Shown here one piece after another: positions 1 through 8,103 of a stretch of 55,658 nucleotides of DNA. The notes under the pieces are model-generated. The model saw only the letters and a list, made by a program, of their open reading frames with translations. It searched no databases and was not told where the DNA came from. Position 1 is the first letter of the stretch, and the number at the start of each line of letters is the position of its first letter. Made by a program: the position numbers and the translations under genes. The DNA comes from F1-60-MAGs149 sp032119475 (GTDB taxonomy: Bacteria; Actinomycetota; Thermoleophilia; Gaiellales; F1-60-MAGs149): positions 1 through 55,658 of the forward strand of contig JAUMCA010000030.1 in NCBI GenBank assembly GCA_032119475.1, written 5' to 3'.

Positions 1-144
1 GAGACCGGGCGCCTGCGGCGGCGCGGTGCCGCGATCGGCGACCGCGCAGGCCGGGTCGGGCTCGTCGTGGTGGACGAGATCCTCCCCGGCGTAGCGGAGG
101 ACGCCGCGTCCCCAGCCGCCGGCGTCGTACGCGACCACGATCAC
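1..144 (-). CDS. Partial CDS downstream of uvrC (48 residues, runs off the window)
   Basis: Only the first 48 codons are present; the frame is open to the window edge. It starts with GTG at 142-144, which overlaps the uvrC stop (GTGA at 141-144), so translation is probably coupled to uvrC. The visible N-terminus begins MIVVAYDAGGWGRG and has a short beta-rich look (GVLRYAGEDLVHHDEP). That is reminiscent of the N-terminal domain of O6-alkylguanine-DNA alkyltransferases, which would fit a DNA-repair neighbour, but the catalytic PCHR region is outside the window. I cannot assign a function from what is present. Confidence 0.55.
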   Translation of the reverse strand, partial: MIVVAYDAGGWGRGVLRYAGEDLVHHDEPDPACAVADRGTAPPQAPGL

Positions 145-2048
145 GCGTCCCCTCGCGGGGCGACCGCACGACGCTCGGACCGCACGGTGCCCGGGGCGGG
201 TCCGCCGATGCGGTGCAGGCCCTGGTGTACCGCCCGGGCCGTCTTCGCGGGTAGACCGGGCACGGCCTCGAGATCCTCGGGGGAGGCTGCGAGGATCGCG
301 TCGACGGAGCCGAAGTGCCGCAGCAGCGCCTTGCGGCGCGCCGGTCCGACCCCGGGCAGCGCGTCGAGGACCGAGGCCGTCGCGTCGACGCGACGGCGAC
401 CGCGGTTGTGACGGAGCGCGAAGCGATGCGCCTCATCGCGGACCTGCCGCAGGAGGAGCAGCGCAGGCGCGTCGGCGTCGAGGACGATCGGCGTCGTCCG
501 ACCGGGCACGAAGACCTCCTCCTCGCGCTTGGCCAGGCCGACCACGGCGACCCGAGGGGCGTCGACGCTGCGCATCGCGAGCAGGGCGGCGTTCAGCTGC
601 CCCCGCCCGCCGTCGATGACGACCAGATCCGGGGACTGGGCGAACGACGCATCCTCCTCCGCGCCCTCCCCGCTGAGCCGGGCGAACCGGCGCTCGATCG
701 CCTCCCCCATCGACGCGTAGTCGTCCAGCCGCCCGTGCCGGATGCGGAACGCGCGATACTGGTCGCTGCGCGGGACGCCCGCCTCGAAGACCACCATCGA
801 GGCGTACTGGGCCGTGCCACCCAGCGTCGAGATGTCGTAGCACTCGATGCGCAGCGGCAGGGCCTCGAGGCCGAGCGCATCGCGCAGCTCCTCGAGCGCG
901 TCCGCACCGCGCGTCCGCTGCCGGTCGTCCGCCAGCCGGACGCCGTCCACCGCGAGCTCGGCGTTGCGCTGCGCGAGCTCGAGCAGCCGCCGGCGCTCGC
1001 CGCGTGCCGGCGTCCGCAGCTCGACGGCGCTGCCACGCCGCTCGCGCAGGATCGCCGCCGCCTCCTCCGGGCGCGTCAGGCCGGCTGGGACCAGGACGAG
1101 GGGCGGCACGGCGGCGCCGCGCCCGTAGCGCTCGGCGATCGCCGACGCGAGGATGTCATCGAGGGTGGCGCCGTGGGCGTTCTCGAGCACGATCTCGACC
1201 CGCTCCGCGAGCCGCCCACCGCGCTGGGGCCAGATCTGCACGACCGCGACGTCGTCCCGCGTCGCGATGCCGATGACGTCGCAGTCGCCTGCGTCCGCTC
1301 GGTCGACGAGCTGCGTCTCCTCGAGCATCCGGACGGCGCCGAGGCGATTGCGCGCACGGGCCGCGTCCTCGTAGCGCTGATCCTCCGCGGCCGCTTGCAT
1401 CTCCTCCTCGAGCCGGCGCCGGATGGTCGCCGTATCGCCCTCGAGCACGCGGATGACCTCGTCGATCAGCGCGCGGTACTCCGCCTGCGTGACGTTGCCG
1501 ATGCAGGGTGCGACGCAGCGGCCGATGTGGAAGTCGAGGCAGGGCGAACCGGATCGGCGGCCCGGTGTCGGCCCCTCGCAGGGACGGAACGGGAACACCC
1601 GGCCGAGGATGTCCAGCGTCTCCCGCACCTTGCTCGCGCTGGGATAGGGGCCGAACAGCCGGGCGTTGCGCCGGTCGCCGCGGCGGGTGAACAGGACCCG
1701 CGGATACGGGTCGTCCACGGTGACGGCGATCATCGGATACGACTTGTCGTCGCGCAGGCGCACGTTGAACGGCGGACGGTGCTGCTTGACGAGGTTCTGC
1801 TCGAGCAGCAGCGCCTCGGTCTCCGTGCGGGTGATCGTCACGTCGATGCGCGCCACCCGCAGCACGAGGTCGGCCGTGCGGCGCTCGAGGCCGCGGTCGG
1901 GCCGGGCGTACGAGCCCACGCGCTTGCGCAGCGACTTCGCCTTGCCGACGTAGAGGACGTCGTCGCCGGCGTCACGGTAGACGTACACGCCGGGGTCATC
2001 GGGAAGCTCCCGGGCGCGCTCGCGGATGAGCTCGACGCCGGTGGCCAC
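141..2048 (-). CDS. uvrC: Excinuclease ABC subunit C (UvrC)
   Basis: UvrC is the dual-incision nuclease of nucleotide excision repair, acting with UvrA and UvrB in the cytoplasm. The 635-residue protein has the usual length. It shows the GIY-YIG nuclease domain (GVY at 20-22, YVG at 33-35), a UVR helical motif for UvrB contact near 205-235, the RNase H-like C-terminal nuclease domain with VIDGGRGQLNAAL, and tandem helix-hairpin-helix motifs (LPGVGPARRKALL and VPGLPAKTARAV) near 560-615. The GTG start is preceded by TACGAT at 2055-2060 with six bases between, so the mRNA is probably leaderless. A GTGA overlap links it to the gene downstream. Confidence 0.97.
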   Translation of the reverse strand: MATGVELIRERARELPDDPGVYVYRDAGDDVLYVGKAKSLRKRVGSYARPDRGLERRTADLVLRVARIDVTITRTETEALLLEQNLVKQHRPPFNVRLRDDKSYPMIAVTVDDPYPRVLFTRRGDRRNARLFGPYPSASKVRETLDILGRVFPFRPCEGPTPGRRSGSPCLDFHIGRCVAPCIGNVTQAEYRALIDEVIRVLEGDTATIRRRLEEEMQAAAEDQRYEDAARARNRLGAVRMLEETQLVDRADAGDCDVIGIATRDDVAVVQIWPQRGGRLAERVEIVLENAHGATLDDILASAIAERYGRGAAVPPLVLVPAGLTRPEEAAAILRERRGSAVELRTPARGERRRLLELAQRNAELAVDGVRLADDRQRTRGADALEELRDALGLEALPLRIECYDISTLGGTAQYASMVVFEAGVPRSDQYRAFRIRHGRLDDYASMGEAIERRFARLSGEGAEEDASFAQSPDLVVIDGGRGQLNAALLAMRSVDAPRVAVVGLAKREEEVFVPGRTTPIVLDADAPALLLLRQVRDEAHRFALRHNRGRRRVDATASVLDALPGVGPARRKALLRHFGSVDAILAASPEDLEAVPGLPAKTARAVHQGLHRIGGPAPGTVRSERRAVAPRGDA

Positions 2049-2054
2049 GTCCGC

Positions 2055-2060
2055 ATCGTA
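2055..2060 (-). promoter_or_regulatory. -10 hexamer of uvrC, leaderless arrangement
   Basis: TACGAT on the minus strand, 6 nt before the GTG start of uvrC. Transcription would begin at or next to the start codon; no Shine-Dalgarno sequence is present. Confidence 0.55.
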
Positions 2061-2078
2061 GTCGGCGTGGACGGGTGC

Positions 2079-2354
2079 TCAGGCGCCAGCGCGGTGCGCG
2101 AGCAGCAGGAGGGCCTGGACGGCGAGCGCGCTGAGCGGCAGGGCCACGGCGATGACGATCACCGACGCCTGCCCCTCGCGGGCACGCGCCGGCGGCGGCT
2201 CGCCGCGCTCGACGGCGATCCGGGCGGCCTCGGCCACGCGCTGCGCGCGAGCGCCGTCCGCGATGCGATCGGCGGCAAGGGCGAACGCGAGGAGGAGGGC
2301 GCTGGCCACGGGTGCGAGCGCAAGCACCTCCACGACGGCCTGCCCACGGCGCAT
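2079..2354 (-). CDS. TadE/TadF-like small membrane-anchored protein
   Basis: 91 residues. The N-terminus, MRRGQAVVEVLALAPVASAL, has the short basic leader, the Glu at position 9 and the following hydrophobic helix typical of TadE/TadF pseudopilin-like proteins. A second hydrophobic segment lies near the C-terminus (ASVIVIAVALPLSALAVQAL), which is unusual for the family. The ATG overlaps the stop of the upstream tiny gene by one base (TGATG), so the two are coupled. No tad or pil secretion genes are in the window, so partners must be elsewhere if it is a pilus component. Family call is by motif only. Confidence 0.6.
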   Translation of the reverse strand: MRRGQAVVEVLALAPVASALLLAFALAADRIADGARAQRVAEAARIAVERGEPPPARAREGQASVIVIAVALPLSALAVQALLLLAHRAGA

Positions 2355-2521
2355 CAGCGTCCGCCCTGCTGGGCGACGCGGTGGTGCCGCTCCGCTGCGA
2401 TCGCCGCGTCCGCGTCGCGCCAGACGTGCACGCCGACCGCCCACGTCGCGCACAGGAGGCCCGCGACCAGGACGGCCGCCAGCGGGAGCTCGACCGCGCC
2501 CTGTGCCCGTCGCCATGCCAC
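2354..2521 (-). CDS. TadE-like 55-residue prepilin-type peptide
   Basis: A very short gene starting GTG at 2519-2521 and ending TGA at 2354-2356. The product starts VAWRRAQGAVELPLAAVLVA: a basic leader, then GAVEL, then a hydrophobic helix, then a charged tail with VWRDADAA. This is the standard class III prepilin/TadE N-terminus with the conserved Glu at position 11. Its stop overlaps the start of the second TadE-like gene. The start is not certain because no clear ribosome binding site is visible and the frame is open further upstream. Probably an operon of two small pilin-like proteins. Confidence 0.5.
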   Translation of the reverse strand: MAWRRAQGAVELPLAAVLVAGLLCATWAVGVHVWRDADAAIAAERHHRVAQQGGR

Positions 2522-2570
2522 GGCGTCAGCGTGCCCCGATCGTGCGCGCGCGGGACGCGCGAACCCGCTG

Positions 2571-2939
2571 CTAGTACCAGCCCTCCGTCTCGCGCCACAT
2601 CCGCCACATCACGAAGATGCACGCACCGACGATGACGATGAACATGAGCGCCGTCAGGAGGTTCCAGCCGATCGGGGCGAAGGACCCCACGACGATGATC
2701 ACGAGGAGCGCGCCGGCGCCGTAGAAGAGCAGCTTCTGGCGGCGGTTCAGCCACTGGAGCCGGCTGCGGTTGTTGCGCCAGAGGGTGTAGACGAAGTAGG
2801 CGAGGCCGATCAGGATCAGGATCCGGACGACCAGGAGCAGCACGCCGAGCACCTCGCCGGCGACCAGCTGCAGCGCCGTGACCCCGAGCGCGAGCAGCGC
2901 GAACACGCCCCAGTGGATGGCCTTCGAGCGCTCGGTCAC
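2571..2939 (-). CDS. Small integral membrane protein, four predicted helices
   Basis: 122 residues with about four hydrophobic segments (HWGVFALLALGVTALQLVAG; VLLLVVRILILIGLAYFVYT; LLFYGAGALLVIIVVGSFAP; LLTALMFIVIVGACIFVMW). No catalytic motif was recognised. It starts with GTG, overlapping the stop of the membrane gene upstream (GTGA at 2936-2939), so the two are probably made together and may form a complex. Function unknown. Confidence 0.75.
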   Translation of the reverse strand: MTERSKAIHWGVFALLALGVTALQLVAGEVLGVLLLVVRILILIGLAYFVYTLWRNNRSRLQWLNRRQKLLFYGAGALLVIIVVGSFAPIGWNLLTALMFIVIVGACIFVMWRMWRETEGWY

Positions 2940-3307
2940 AGCCAGCCCGCCCCGCTCGACATGAACGCGCGCACGGACAGCGCCGCGGCCAGCAGCGCGG
3001 CGATGGAGAAGATCAGGATATTGCGGCGCGGATCATCGCGCCGGGCCGAGTAGGCGAAGATCACGAGCCCGGCGGGCAGCAGCCCGTAGACGTAGTGCAG
3101 CTCCTCGGCGGCCTGCCGGTTCTGCGAGAGGAGGATCAGCCCGATCACCGCCTGGCCGATGATGATCGTCTGCGACGCCGCGAGCACCTGCGCGTAGAGG
3201 CGTCCCGCCGGCAGCCGCCCGCGCCAGACGAGGAGTCCCCACGCGCCGGCGATCACGTTGATCGCGATCGCGATGTACGCGAGGACGTAGTGGATCTGGA
3301 CGGCCAC
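2936..3307 (-). CDS. Small integral membrane protein, four predicted helices
   Basis: 123 residues, nearly all membrane: HYVLAYIAIAINVIAGAWGL, then helices around QTIIIGQAVIGLILL, LHYVYGLLPAGLVIFAY and NILIFSIAALLAAALSV. The pair of tandem two-helix units with a conserved HY in helix 1 and LHYVYG before helix 3 hints at an internal duplication or a haem/quinone-like site, but this is speculation. GTG start at 3307; CATACT at 3315-3320 sits 7 nt upstream. Overlaps the next gene by 4 nt. Function unknown. Confidence 0.75.
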   Translation of the reverse strand: MAVQIHYVLAYIAIAINVIAGAWGLLVWRGRLPAGRLYAQVLAASQTIIIGQAVIGLILLSQNRQAAEELHYVYGLLPAGLVIFAYSARRDDPRRNILIFSIAALLAAALSVRAFMSSGAGWL

Positions 3308-3347
3308 GCAGGGAAGTATGCGTCACCGTGGCGACGGCGCGGGAGCC

Positions 3348-3353
3348 TAGACT
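3348..3353 (+). promoter_or_regulatory. -10 hexamer of bcp, leaderless arrangement
   Basis: TAGACT, 7 nt before the ATG of bcp. No ribosome binding site lies between. It also contains one of the few CTAG tetranucleotides in the window. Confidence 0.55.
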
Positions 3354-3360
3354 CCGCGGC

Positions 3361-3822
3361 ATGAGCCTCTCCGCCGGCGATCCCGCCCCCTCGTTCACCG
3401 CGCCCGACGACACCGGCGCCCCGGTCTCCCTCGAGGAGCTGCGCGGTCGCCGTGTCGTCCTCTACTTCTACCCGAAGGACGATACGTCCGGTTGCACCGC
3501 GCAGGCCTGCGCGATCCGCGACGACTGGTCGTCCGTCGAGGCCCTCGACGTCGCGCTCTTCGGCGTGTCGCCCGACTCCGTGGCGAGCCACGCGAATTTC
3601 CGCGCCCAGCACGACCTGCCGTTCCCCCTCCTCGTCGACGCGGACCATGCGATCGCGGAGGCGTACGGCACCTGGGTCGAGAAGTCGATGTACGGGAAGA
3701 CCTACATGGGCGTCGAGCGCTCGACCTTCCTGATCGGCGCGGACGGGCGGATCGAGGCCGTCTGGCGCAAGGTCAAGCCGGCCGAGCACCTCGATCTCGT
3801 GCTCGCGGCGCTGCGCGGCTGA
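3361..3822 (+). CDS. bcp: Thiol peroxidase, BCP/PrxQ family
   Basis: Reduces hydrogen peroxide and organic hydroperoxides in the cytosol. The 153-residue product begins MSLSAGDPAPSFTAPDD, and the peroxidatic cysteine lies in DTSGCTAQACAIRD: Cys45 and resolving Cys50 in the C-x4-C spacing of the PrxQ subgroup. YFYPKDDT precedes it, as in the family. The ATG at 3361 is chosen over an upstream in-frame ATG at 3328 because TAGACT lies 7 nt in front and the family length fits. The stop overlaps the next start by one base (TGATG). Confidence 0.93.
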   Translation: MSLSAGDPAPSFTAPDDTGAPVSLEELRGRRVVLYFYPKDDTSGCTAQACAIRDDWSSVEALDVALFGVSPDSVASHANFRAQHDLPFPLLVDADHAIAEAYGTWVEKSMYGKTYMGVERSTFLIGADGRIEAVWRKVKPAEHLDLVLAALRG

Positions 3823-5021
3823 TGCCGGTCGCCCCACCTGACCACGGCCCGCTGGTGGGCGTGCGCGTGCTCGACCTCTCGCGCGTGCTGGCCGGTCCGT
3901 ACTGCACGATGATGCTCGCCGACCTCGGCGCCGACGTCATCAAGGTCGAACGGCCGGACGGCGGGGACATCACCCGGGCCTGGGGCCCGCCCTGGGCCGG
4001 CGGCGAGTCGACGTACTACATGAGCGCGAACCGCGGCAAGCGCTCGATCGCGATCGACCTGCGGGATCCCAGCGGCATCGCCCTCGTGCGACGGCTGGCC
4101 GCGACCTGCGACGTCGTGCTCGAGAACTTCATCCCCGGTGGCGCCGATCGCCTCGGTCTCGGCTGGGACGATCTGTCGGTGGACCACCCGTCCCTCGTCT
4201 ACTGCTCGATCAGCGGCTACCCCCACGACACGCCGCAGGCGCCCCTGCCGGGCTTCGACTTCGCGATCCAGGCCGAGGGCGGCATCATGAGCATCACCGG
4301 CGATGCCGAGGGCGCGCCGATGAAGGTCGGTGTGGCGATCGCGGACGTCACCTCCGGGATGTACGCCGCGAGCGCGATCGTCGCGGCCCTGTTCGCGGTG
4401 CGCGGCGGATCCCCCGGGCGCCGCATCCAGGTGTCCCTGCTCGACGCGCAGCTCGCGTGGCTGGTCAACCGCGGCACGGAGGCGTCGATCGCCGGCGTGG
4501 TGCCCGAGCGGCTCGGCAACGCCCATCCGTCGATCGTCCCCTACGAGACGTTTCCCACCACCGGCGCGCACATCGTGATCGCGGTCGGCACCGACGGGCA
4601 GTTCGCGGACCTCTGCCGCACCCTGGGCCTCGACGGCCTCGCGGCGGACGCGCGCTACGCGACCAACCCCGCGCGCGTCGAGCATCGGTCGACGCTCGTG
4701 CCGGCCCTCGCCGCGGCCACGGCCACGTGGGACGCCGGTGCGCTGCTCTCGGCGCTCGCCGACGCCGAGGTCCCGTCCGGGCCCGTGCGCACGATCGCCG
4801 AGGCGCTGGCGGAGCAGCCCGGCTCGCTGCAGGACCATGCCCACCCCACGGCCGGGCCGATCCGCACCGTCCGCTCCCCGATGGCCTTCGACGGCGACCA
4901 CCTCACGTCGCGCCGGCACCCGCCCCTCCTCGGCGAGCACGGCACGGAGATCCTGCGCGAGGCCGGTCTCGCCGACGACGAGATCGCCGCCGCCCTCGAC
5001 GGGCCGTGTCGCGTGCCCTAG
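3822..5021 (+). CDS. CaiB/BaiF (class III) CoA-transferase
   Basis: Moves CoA between carboxylic acids, or acts on 2-methylacyl-CoA thioesters. 399 residues, normal for the family. The N-terminus GVRVLDLSRVLAGPYCTMML and DLGADVIKVERPDGGD are hallmark CoA-transferase III segments; NRGKRSIAIDLRDPSG, VVLENFIPGG and GFDFAIQAEGGIMSITG follow in the usual order. The aspartate in ADVTSGMYA is in the region where the family's nucleophilic Asp is found. It starts one base inside the bcp stop, so it is coupled to bcp. Its stop codon shares CTAG (5018-5021) with the convergent GS-like gene. Substrate unknown. Confidence 0.9.
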   Translation: MPVAPPDHGPLVGVRVLDLSRVLAGPYCTMMLADLGADVIKVERPDGGDITRAWGPPWAGGESTYYMSANRGKRSIAIDLRDPSGIALVRRLAATCDVVLENFIPGGADRLGLGWDDLSVDHPSLVYCSISGYPHDTPQAPLPGFDFAIQAEGGIMSITGDAEGAPMKVGVAIADVTSGMYAASAIVAALFAVRGGSPGRRIQVSLLDAQLAWLVNRGTEASIAGVVPERLGNAHPSIVPYETFPTTGAHIVIAVGTDGQFADLCRTLGLDGLAADARYATNPARVEHRSTLVPALAAATATWDAGALLSALADAEVPSGPVRTIAEALAEQPGSLQDHAHPTAGPIRTVRSPMAFDGDHLTSRRHPPLLGEHGTEILREAGLADDEIAAALDGPCRVP

Positions 5022-6349
5022 AGGGCCTCGGCGTACTCCTCGATCTCCCAGGCGGTCAGCCGGTTCTGCTGCGCCTCCCAGCGCGCCAGCTCGTAGCGCT
5101 TGTTGCGGAGGAACGTCTCGATCAGCCCGGGTCCGACGAGCTCGACCAGCGTGGTGTCCGCCTCCAGCAGATCGAGCGCCTCACGGAGCGAGGTCGGGAG
5201 CGGCGCGCCCATCGCGTCCTCCGGTCCCTCGTAGAAGTTGCCGACCACGGGCGCCGGCGGCTCGAGCTCGCGCTCGATGCCGTCCAGCCCGGCCGCGAGG
5301 ATGCCCGCGGTGACGAGGTAGGGGTTGGCGCCGCCGTCGCCCGAGCGCACCTCCGCGCGGGTCGCCGGCCCGCGGTCCTCGCTGACGCGGAGCATGGACA
5401 GCCGGTTGTCATGGCCCCAGTTCGCGAACTTCGGCGAGAGGCCGCCGTTGATGGTCCGCTTGAACGCATTGACCGTCGGGTTCAGCAGGCCGGCCAGCGC
5501 AGGACCGTGCGCGACGACCCCGGCGACGAAGTGGTGCGCGAGCGGCGACAGCCCGTCTGCGGCACGCGGGGCGTGGAACGCGTTCCTGCCGCTCTTCAGC
5601 AGCGAGACGTGGAGGTGGTAGCCCGACGCCTCGTCATCATCGACGGGCATCCCCATGAACGTCGCGACGACGTCCTCCATCGAGGCCATCTGCTTGACCA
5701 GCGTCTTGAACAGGAAGGCGCGGTCGGTGGCCTCGACCGCCTCGCCGTGGGTGAGGTTGATCTCGTGCTGCGCATGGCCGTACTCCTGCGCCATCGAGAT
5801 CGGATCGAGCCCGAACGCCTCGCACGCGTCGAACATGGCCCGCACGAGCCCGGTCGGATCGGCGAGCGGCCCGACGGTGTAGACGCTGGAATCGCGCATC
5901 GGCAGGGGTCGCAGCCCGCCGACGCCGTCCGGGTGGCGCTCCATGAGGTAGAACTCGAGCTCGTGCGCGACGACGGGCTTCAGCCCCTTGGCGACGTACC
6001 GGGCCGCCAGCCGCTTGACGCTACCGCGCGGATCCATCCCCGACGGCTGGTGGTCGGCGACCTCGACGAGGTCGCACAGGACGACCGCGACCTCGGGATC
6101 CAGCGGGCTGATGCGCGCGGTGGCCAGATCGGGCACGGCGACGAAGTCGCGGAAGCCGATCTCGTCGCCGCTGACGATGTTGTGCCGGTGGTCGATGGTC
6201 ATGACGGCCTGCACGAACGGCTTCCCGTGCTCGATCGCGTGGGCGGCATGGCGGAGCAGGACGTCCTTGCCGCGCTGCACGCCGTAGAGATCGCTGAAGA
6301 CGAGGCGCAGGATGCGCACGCCCTTGGCCTCGAGCTGCTTGACCGTCAT
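5018..6349 (-). CDS. Glutamine-synthetase-like gamma-glutamyl ligase (paralogue 1)
   Basis: 443 residues with the GS catalytic fold: AHELEFYLM (Glu-x-Glu metal site), EYGHAQHEINLTHGEAV, ASGYHLHVSL, then NRLSMLRVSED and RAEVRSGDGGANPYL at the ATP and glutamate sites. The DGSS loop that carries the ammonium-binding Asp in true GlnA is missing (the region reads TIDHRHNIVSGDEIG), so it more likely joins glutamate to an amine, as PuuA or GlnT-type enzymes do. The start ATG at 6347-6349 is preceded by GGAGGAGGAATCAGGGGA, a strong ribosome binding site; the frame is open further upstream but lacks such a signal. Divergent from the FAH-family gene. Confidence 0.85.
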   Translation of the reverse strand: MTVKQLEAKGVRILRLVFSDLYGVQRGKDVLLRHAAHAIEHGKPFVQAVMTIDHRHNIVSGDEIGFRDFVAVPDLATARISPLDPEVAVVLCDLVEVADHQPSGMDPRGSVKRLAARYVAKGLKPVVAHELEFYLMERHPDGVGGLRPLPMRDSSVYTVGPLADPTGLVRAMFDACEAFGLDPISMAQEYGHAQHEINLTHGEAVEATDRAFLFKTLVKQMASMEDVVATFMGMPVDDDEASGYHLHVSLLKSGRNAFHAPRAADGLSPLAHHFVAGVVAHGPALAGLLNPTVNAFKRTINGGLSPKFANWGHDNRLSMLRVSEDRGPATRAEVRSGDGGANPYLVTAGILAAGLDGIERELEPPAPVVGNFYEGPEDAMGAPLPTSLREALDLLEADTTLVELVGPGLIETFLRNKRYELARWEAQQNRLTAWEIEEYAEAL

Positions 6350-6379
6350 TCCCCTGATTCCTCCTCCGTGAGCCCGCGG

Positions 6380-6385
6380 ATCGTA
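6380..6385 (-). promoter_or_regulatory. Probable -10 hexamer of the GS-like gene
   Basis: TACGAT on the minus strand 30 nt before the start, leaving a short leader that holds the GGAGGAGG ribosome binding site. Confidence 0.4.
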
Positions 6386-6456
6386 TCCAATCCGGACTGA
6401 CGTCGCCCGCGAGCGCGGCGTCGCACGTTCGAACCGGTCGGTGGGCACGGGCCGAC

Positions 6457-6462
6457 TATGCT
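6457..6462 (+). promoter_or_regulatory. Probable -10 hexamer of the FAH-family gene
   Basis: TATGCT in the 145-nt divergent spacer between the GS-like gene and the FAH-family gene. A leader of roughly 25 nt would carry the GGAGGG ribosome binding site at about 6483-6488. Confidence 0.4.
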
Positions 6463-6494
6463 GCCCGCCGCACGCATCCGACGGAGGGCACCCC

Positions 6495-7325
6495 ATGCAC
6501 GCAGTCCGCTTTCAGAACGCCGCCGGTGAGGCGCGCCTCGGCCGCCTCGACGGCGACACGATCACGGACGCCGGTCCCGCCGATCACCGCGGCTTCGTCC
6601 CGACGACCGACGGCTGGGCGGCGATCGCGGCCGCTGACGGCCCGCAGTGCGCCGTGGGCGACGTCCAACTCCTCCACCCCGTCGTCCCGAGCAAGGTCAT
6701 CGCGATCGGACTCAACTACCGGGATCACGCGGAGGAGTCGGAGCTCGACATCCCCGAGGTGCCCGTCGTCTTCTCGAAGCACCCGTCGTGCCTGATCGGC
6801 CACGGTCAGACGATCGTGATCCCCCGCGAGGAGACCCGCCCCGACTTCGAGGGCGAGCTCGCGGTGGTCATCGGGAGGCGCACGTACCGGGCCACGCTCG
6901 AGAACGCGATCGAGGCCGTCGGCGGCATCACCGCGATCCACGACGTATCCGGCCGACGCGCGCAGCTCGAGACCCCGCTGCGCCAGTTCGTCTACGGCAA
7001 GAGCTTCGACACCTTCGGCCCGCTGGGTCCGTCGATCGCCAGCATGGACGGCGTCGACCTGACGGACGTCGACGTCCGCCTCGACATCGACGGCGAGGTC
7101 ATGCAGGACTCGAACACCCGCCACCTGATCTTCAGCGTGGCCCAGATCATCGAGTACCTCAGCCGCGGCACCACGCTGGAGCCCGGTGACGTGATCGCCA
7201 CGGGCACGCCGGGCGGCGTCGGCGACAGCCGCGACCCGCGGCGGTACCTGCGGGACGGCGAGACCGTCAACGTCCACGTCGGCGGCGTCGGGACGCTCTC
7301 CAACCCCGTGCGCCACGAGAGCTGA
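6495..7325 (+). CDS. Fumarylacetoacetate hydrolase family protein
   Basis: 276 residues. Members hydrolyse, decarboxylate or isomerise 2,4-diketo acids using a divalent metal. Seen: VVPSKVIAIGLNYRDHAEE, the metal-site pair in DFEGELAVVIG, KSFDTFGPLGP and ATGTPGGVG, all in family order. The usual NDVTARD segment reads HDVSGRRAQ; the metal-binding Asp is kept but its surroundings differ, so the reaction may differ too. ATG at 6495 follows GGAGGG. It sits 4 nt before an SDR gene and is probably an operon with it, for catabolism of a keto acid or a sugar acid. Confidence 0.9.
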   Translation: MHAVRFQNAAGEARLGRLDGDTITDAGPADHRGFVPTTDGWAAIAAADGPQCAVGDVQLLHPVVPSKVIAIGLNYRDHAEESELDIPEVPVVFSKHPSCLIGHGQTIVIPREETRPDFEGELAVVIGRRTYRATLENAIEAVGGITAIHDVSGRRAQLETPLRQFVYGKSFDTFGPLGPSIASMDGVDLTDVDVRLDIDGEVMQDSNTRHLIFSVAQIIEYLSRGTTLEPGDVIATGTPGGVGDSRDPRRYLRDGETVNVHVGGVGTLSNPVRHES

Positions 7326-7329
7326 CGCG

Positions 7330-8103
7330 ATGCGCCGCGCCGTGCTGATCACCGGCGGCGGCTCCGGGATCGGCGCCGCCACAGCGCGCCGTCTCGCCGC
7401 CGACGGCTGGCTGGTCGGGCTGGTCGGCCGGCGGCCCGAGCCCCTGGAGGCGATCGCGCGGGAGACGGACGGCCTCGCCCTGCCCGGCGATGCCGCGGAC
7501 GCGGCGCACCTCGAGGCGGCGGTGGCGCGTCTGGTCGCGGCCGCCGGCGGCCTGCACGGCCTCGTCTGCTCCGCCGGCGGCGGTCGCTCCGGCACGGCCG
7601 TCACCCAGACGCAGGAGGGCTGGGAGGACGTGCTGCGCGTCAACCTGACGGCACCGTTCCTGGCGGCGCGCGCCGCCCTGCCGGCGCTGATCCCCGAGCG
7701 CGGCGCGATCGCCATCGTGGCGAGCCTGGCCGGCCTGCGCGCCGGCCCGGCCTCCGTCGCCTACGCATCCGCGAAGGCCGGGGCGATCCAGCTCGCGCGC
7801 TGCATCGCCGTCGACCACGGGCCGGTGGGCGTGCGCTGCAACGCCGTCTGCCCGGGCTGGGTGCGCACGCCGATGGCCGATGCCGCCCTCGCGGATCTCG
7901 CCGCGCAGACGGGCGGCCTCGACGCCGCGTACGCGGAGGCGACGCGGTTCGCGCCCGATCGGCGGCCGTCGACCGCCGATGAGGTCGCCGCCGTCATCGC
8001 CTTCGCGCTGTCGGACGCGGCGAGCGGCGTCAACGGCGCGACGCTCACGGTCGACGGCGGCGCGCACGTCGTGGACGCCGAGACGGCGACGTTCCTCGAC
8101 TGA
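7330..8103 (+). CDS. Short-chain dehydrogenase/reductase
   Basis: 257 residues, classical SDR. NAD(P) motif TGGGSGIG at 8-15 and the catalytic YASAK motif with its upstream Ser in VASLAG; CNAVCPGWVRTPM after it is typical. The C-terminus ASGVNGATLTVDGGAHV is the common SDR ending. RRP after the second strand (GLVGRRPEPL) slightly favours NADP(H). It follows the FAH-family gene by 4 nt. Its TGA directly abuts the TGA of the convergent membrane gene, forming TGATCA at 8101-8106. Substrate not predictable. Confidence 0.92.
   Translation: MRRAVLITGGGSGIGAATARRLAADGWLVGLVGRRPEPLEAIARETDGLALPGDAADAAHLEAAVARLVAAAGGLHGLVCSAGGGRSGTAVTQTQEGWEDVLRVNLTAPFLAARAALPALIPERGAIAIVASLAGLRAGPASVAYASAKAGAIQLARCIAVDHGPVGVRCNAVCPGWVRTPMADAALADLAAQTGGLDAAYAEATRFAPDRRPSTADEVAAVIAFALSDAASGVNGATLTVDGGAHVVDAETATFLD

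Noticed and set aside
315..3053. Long plus-strand frame over uvrC
   Set aside because: Antisense shadow of uvrC and the membrane genes; no start signal and no domain.
5018..6349. Annotation of the first GS-like gene as a second glnA
   Set aside because: The ammonium-site DGSS loop is absent; an amine ligase is more likely.
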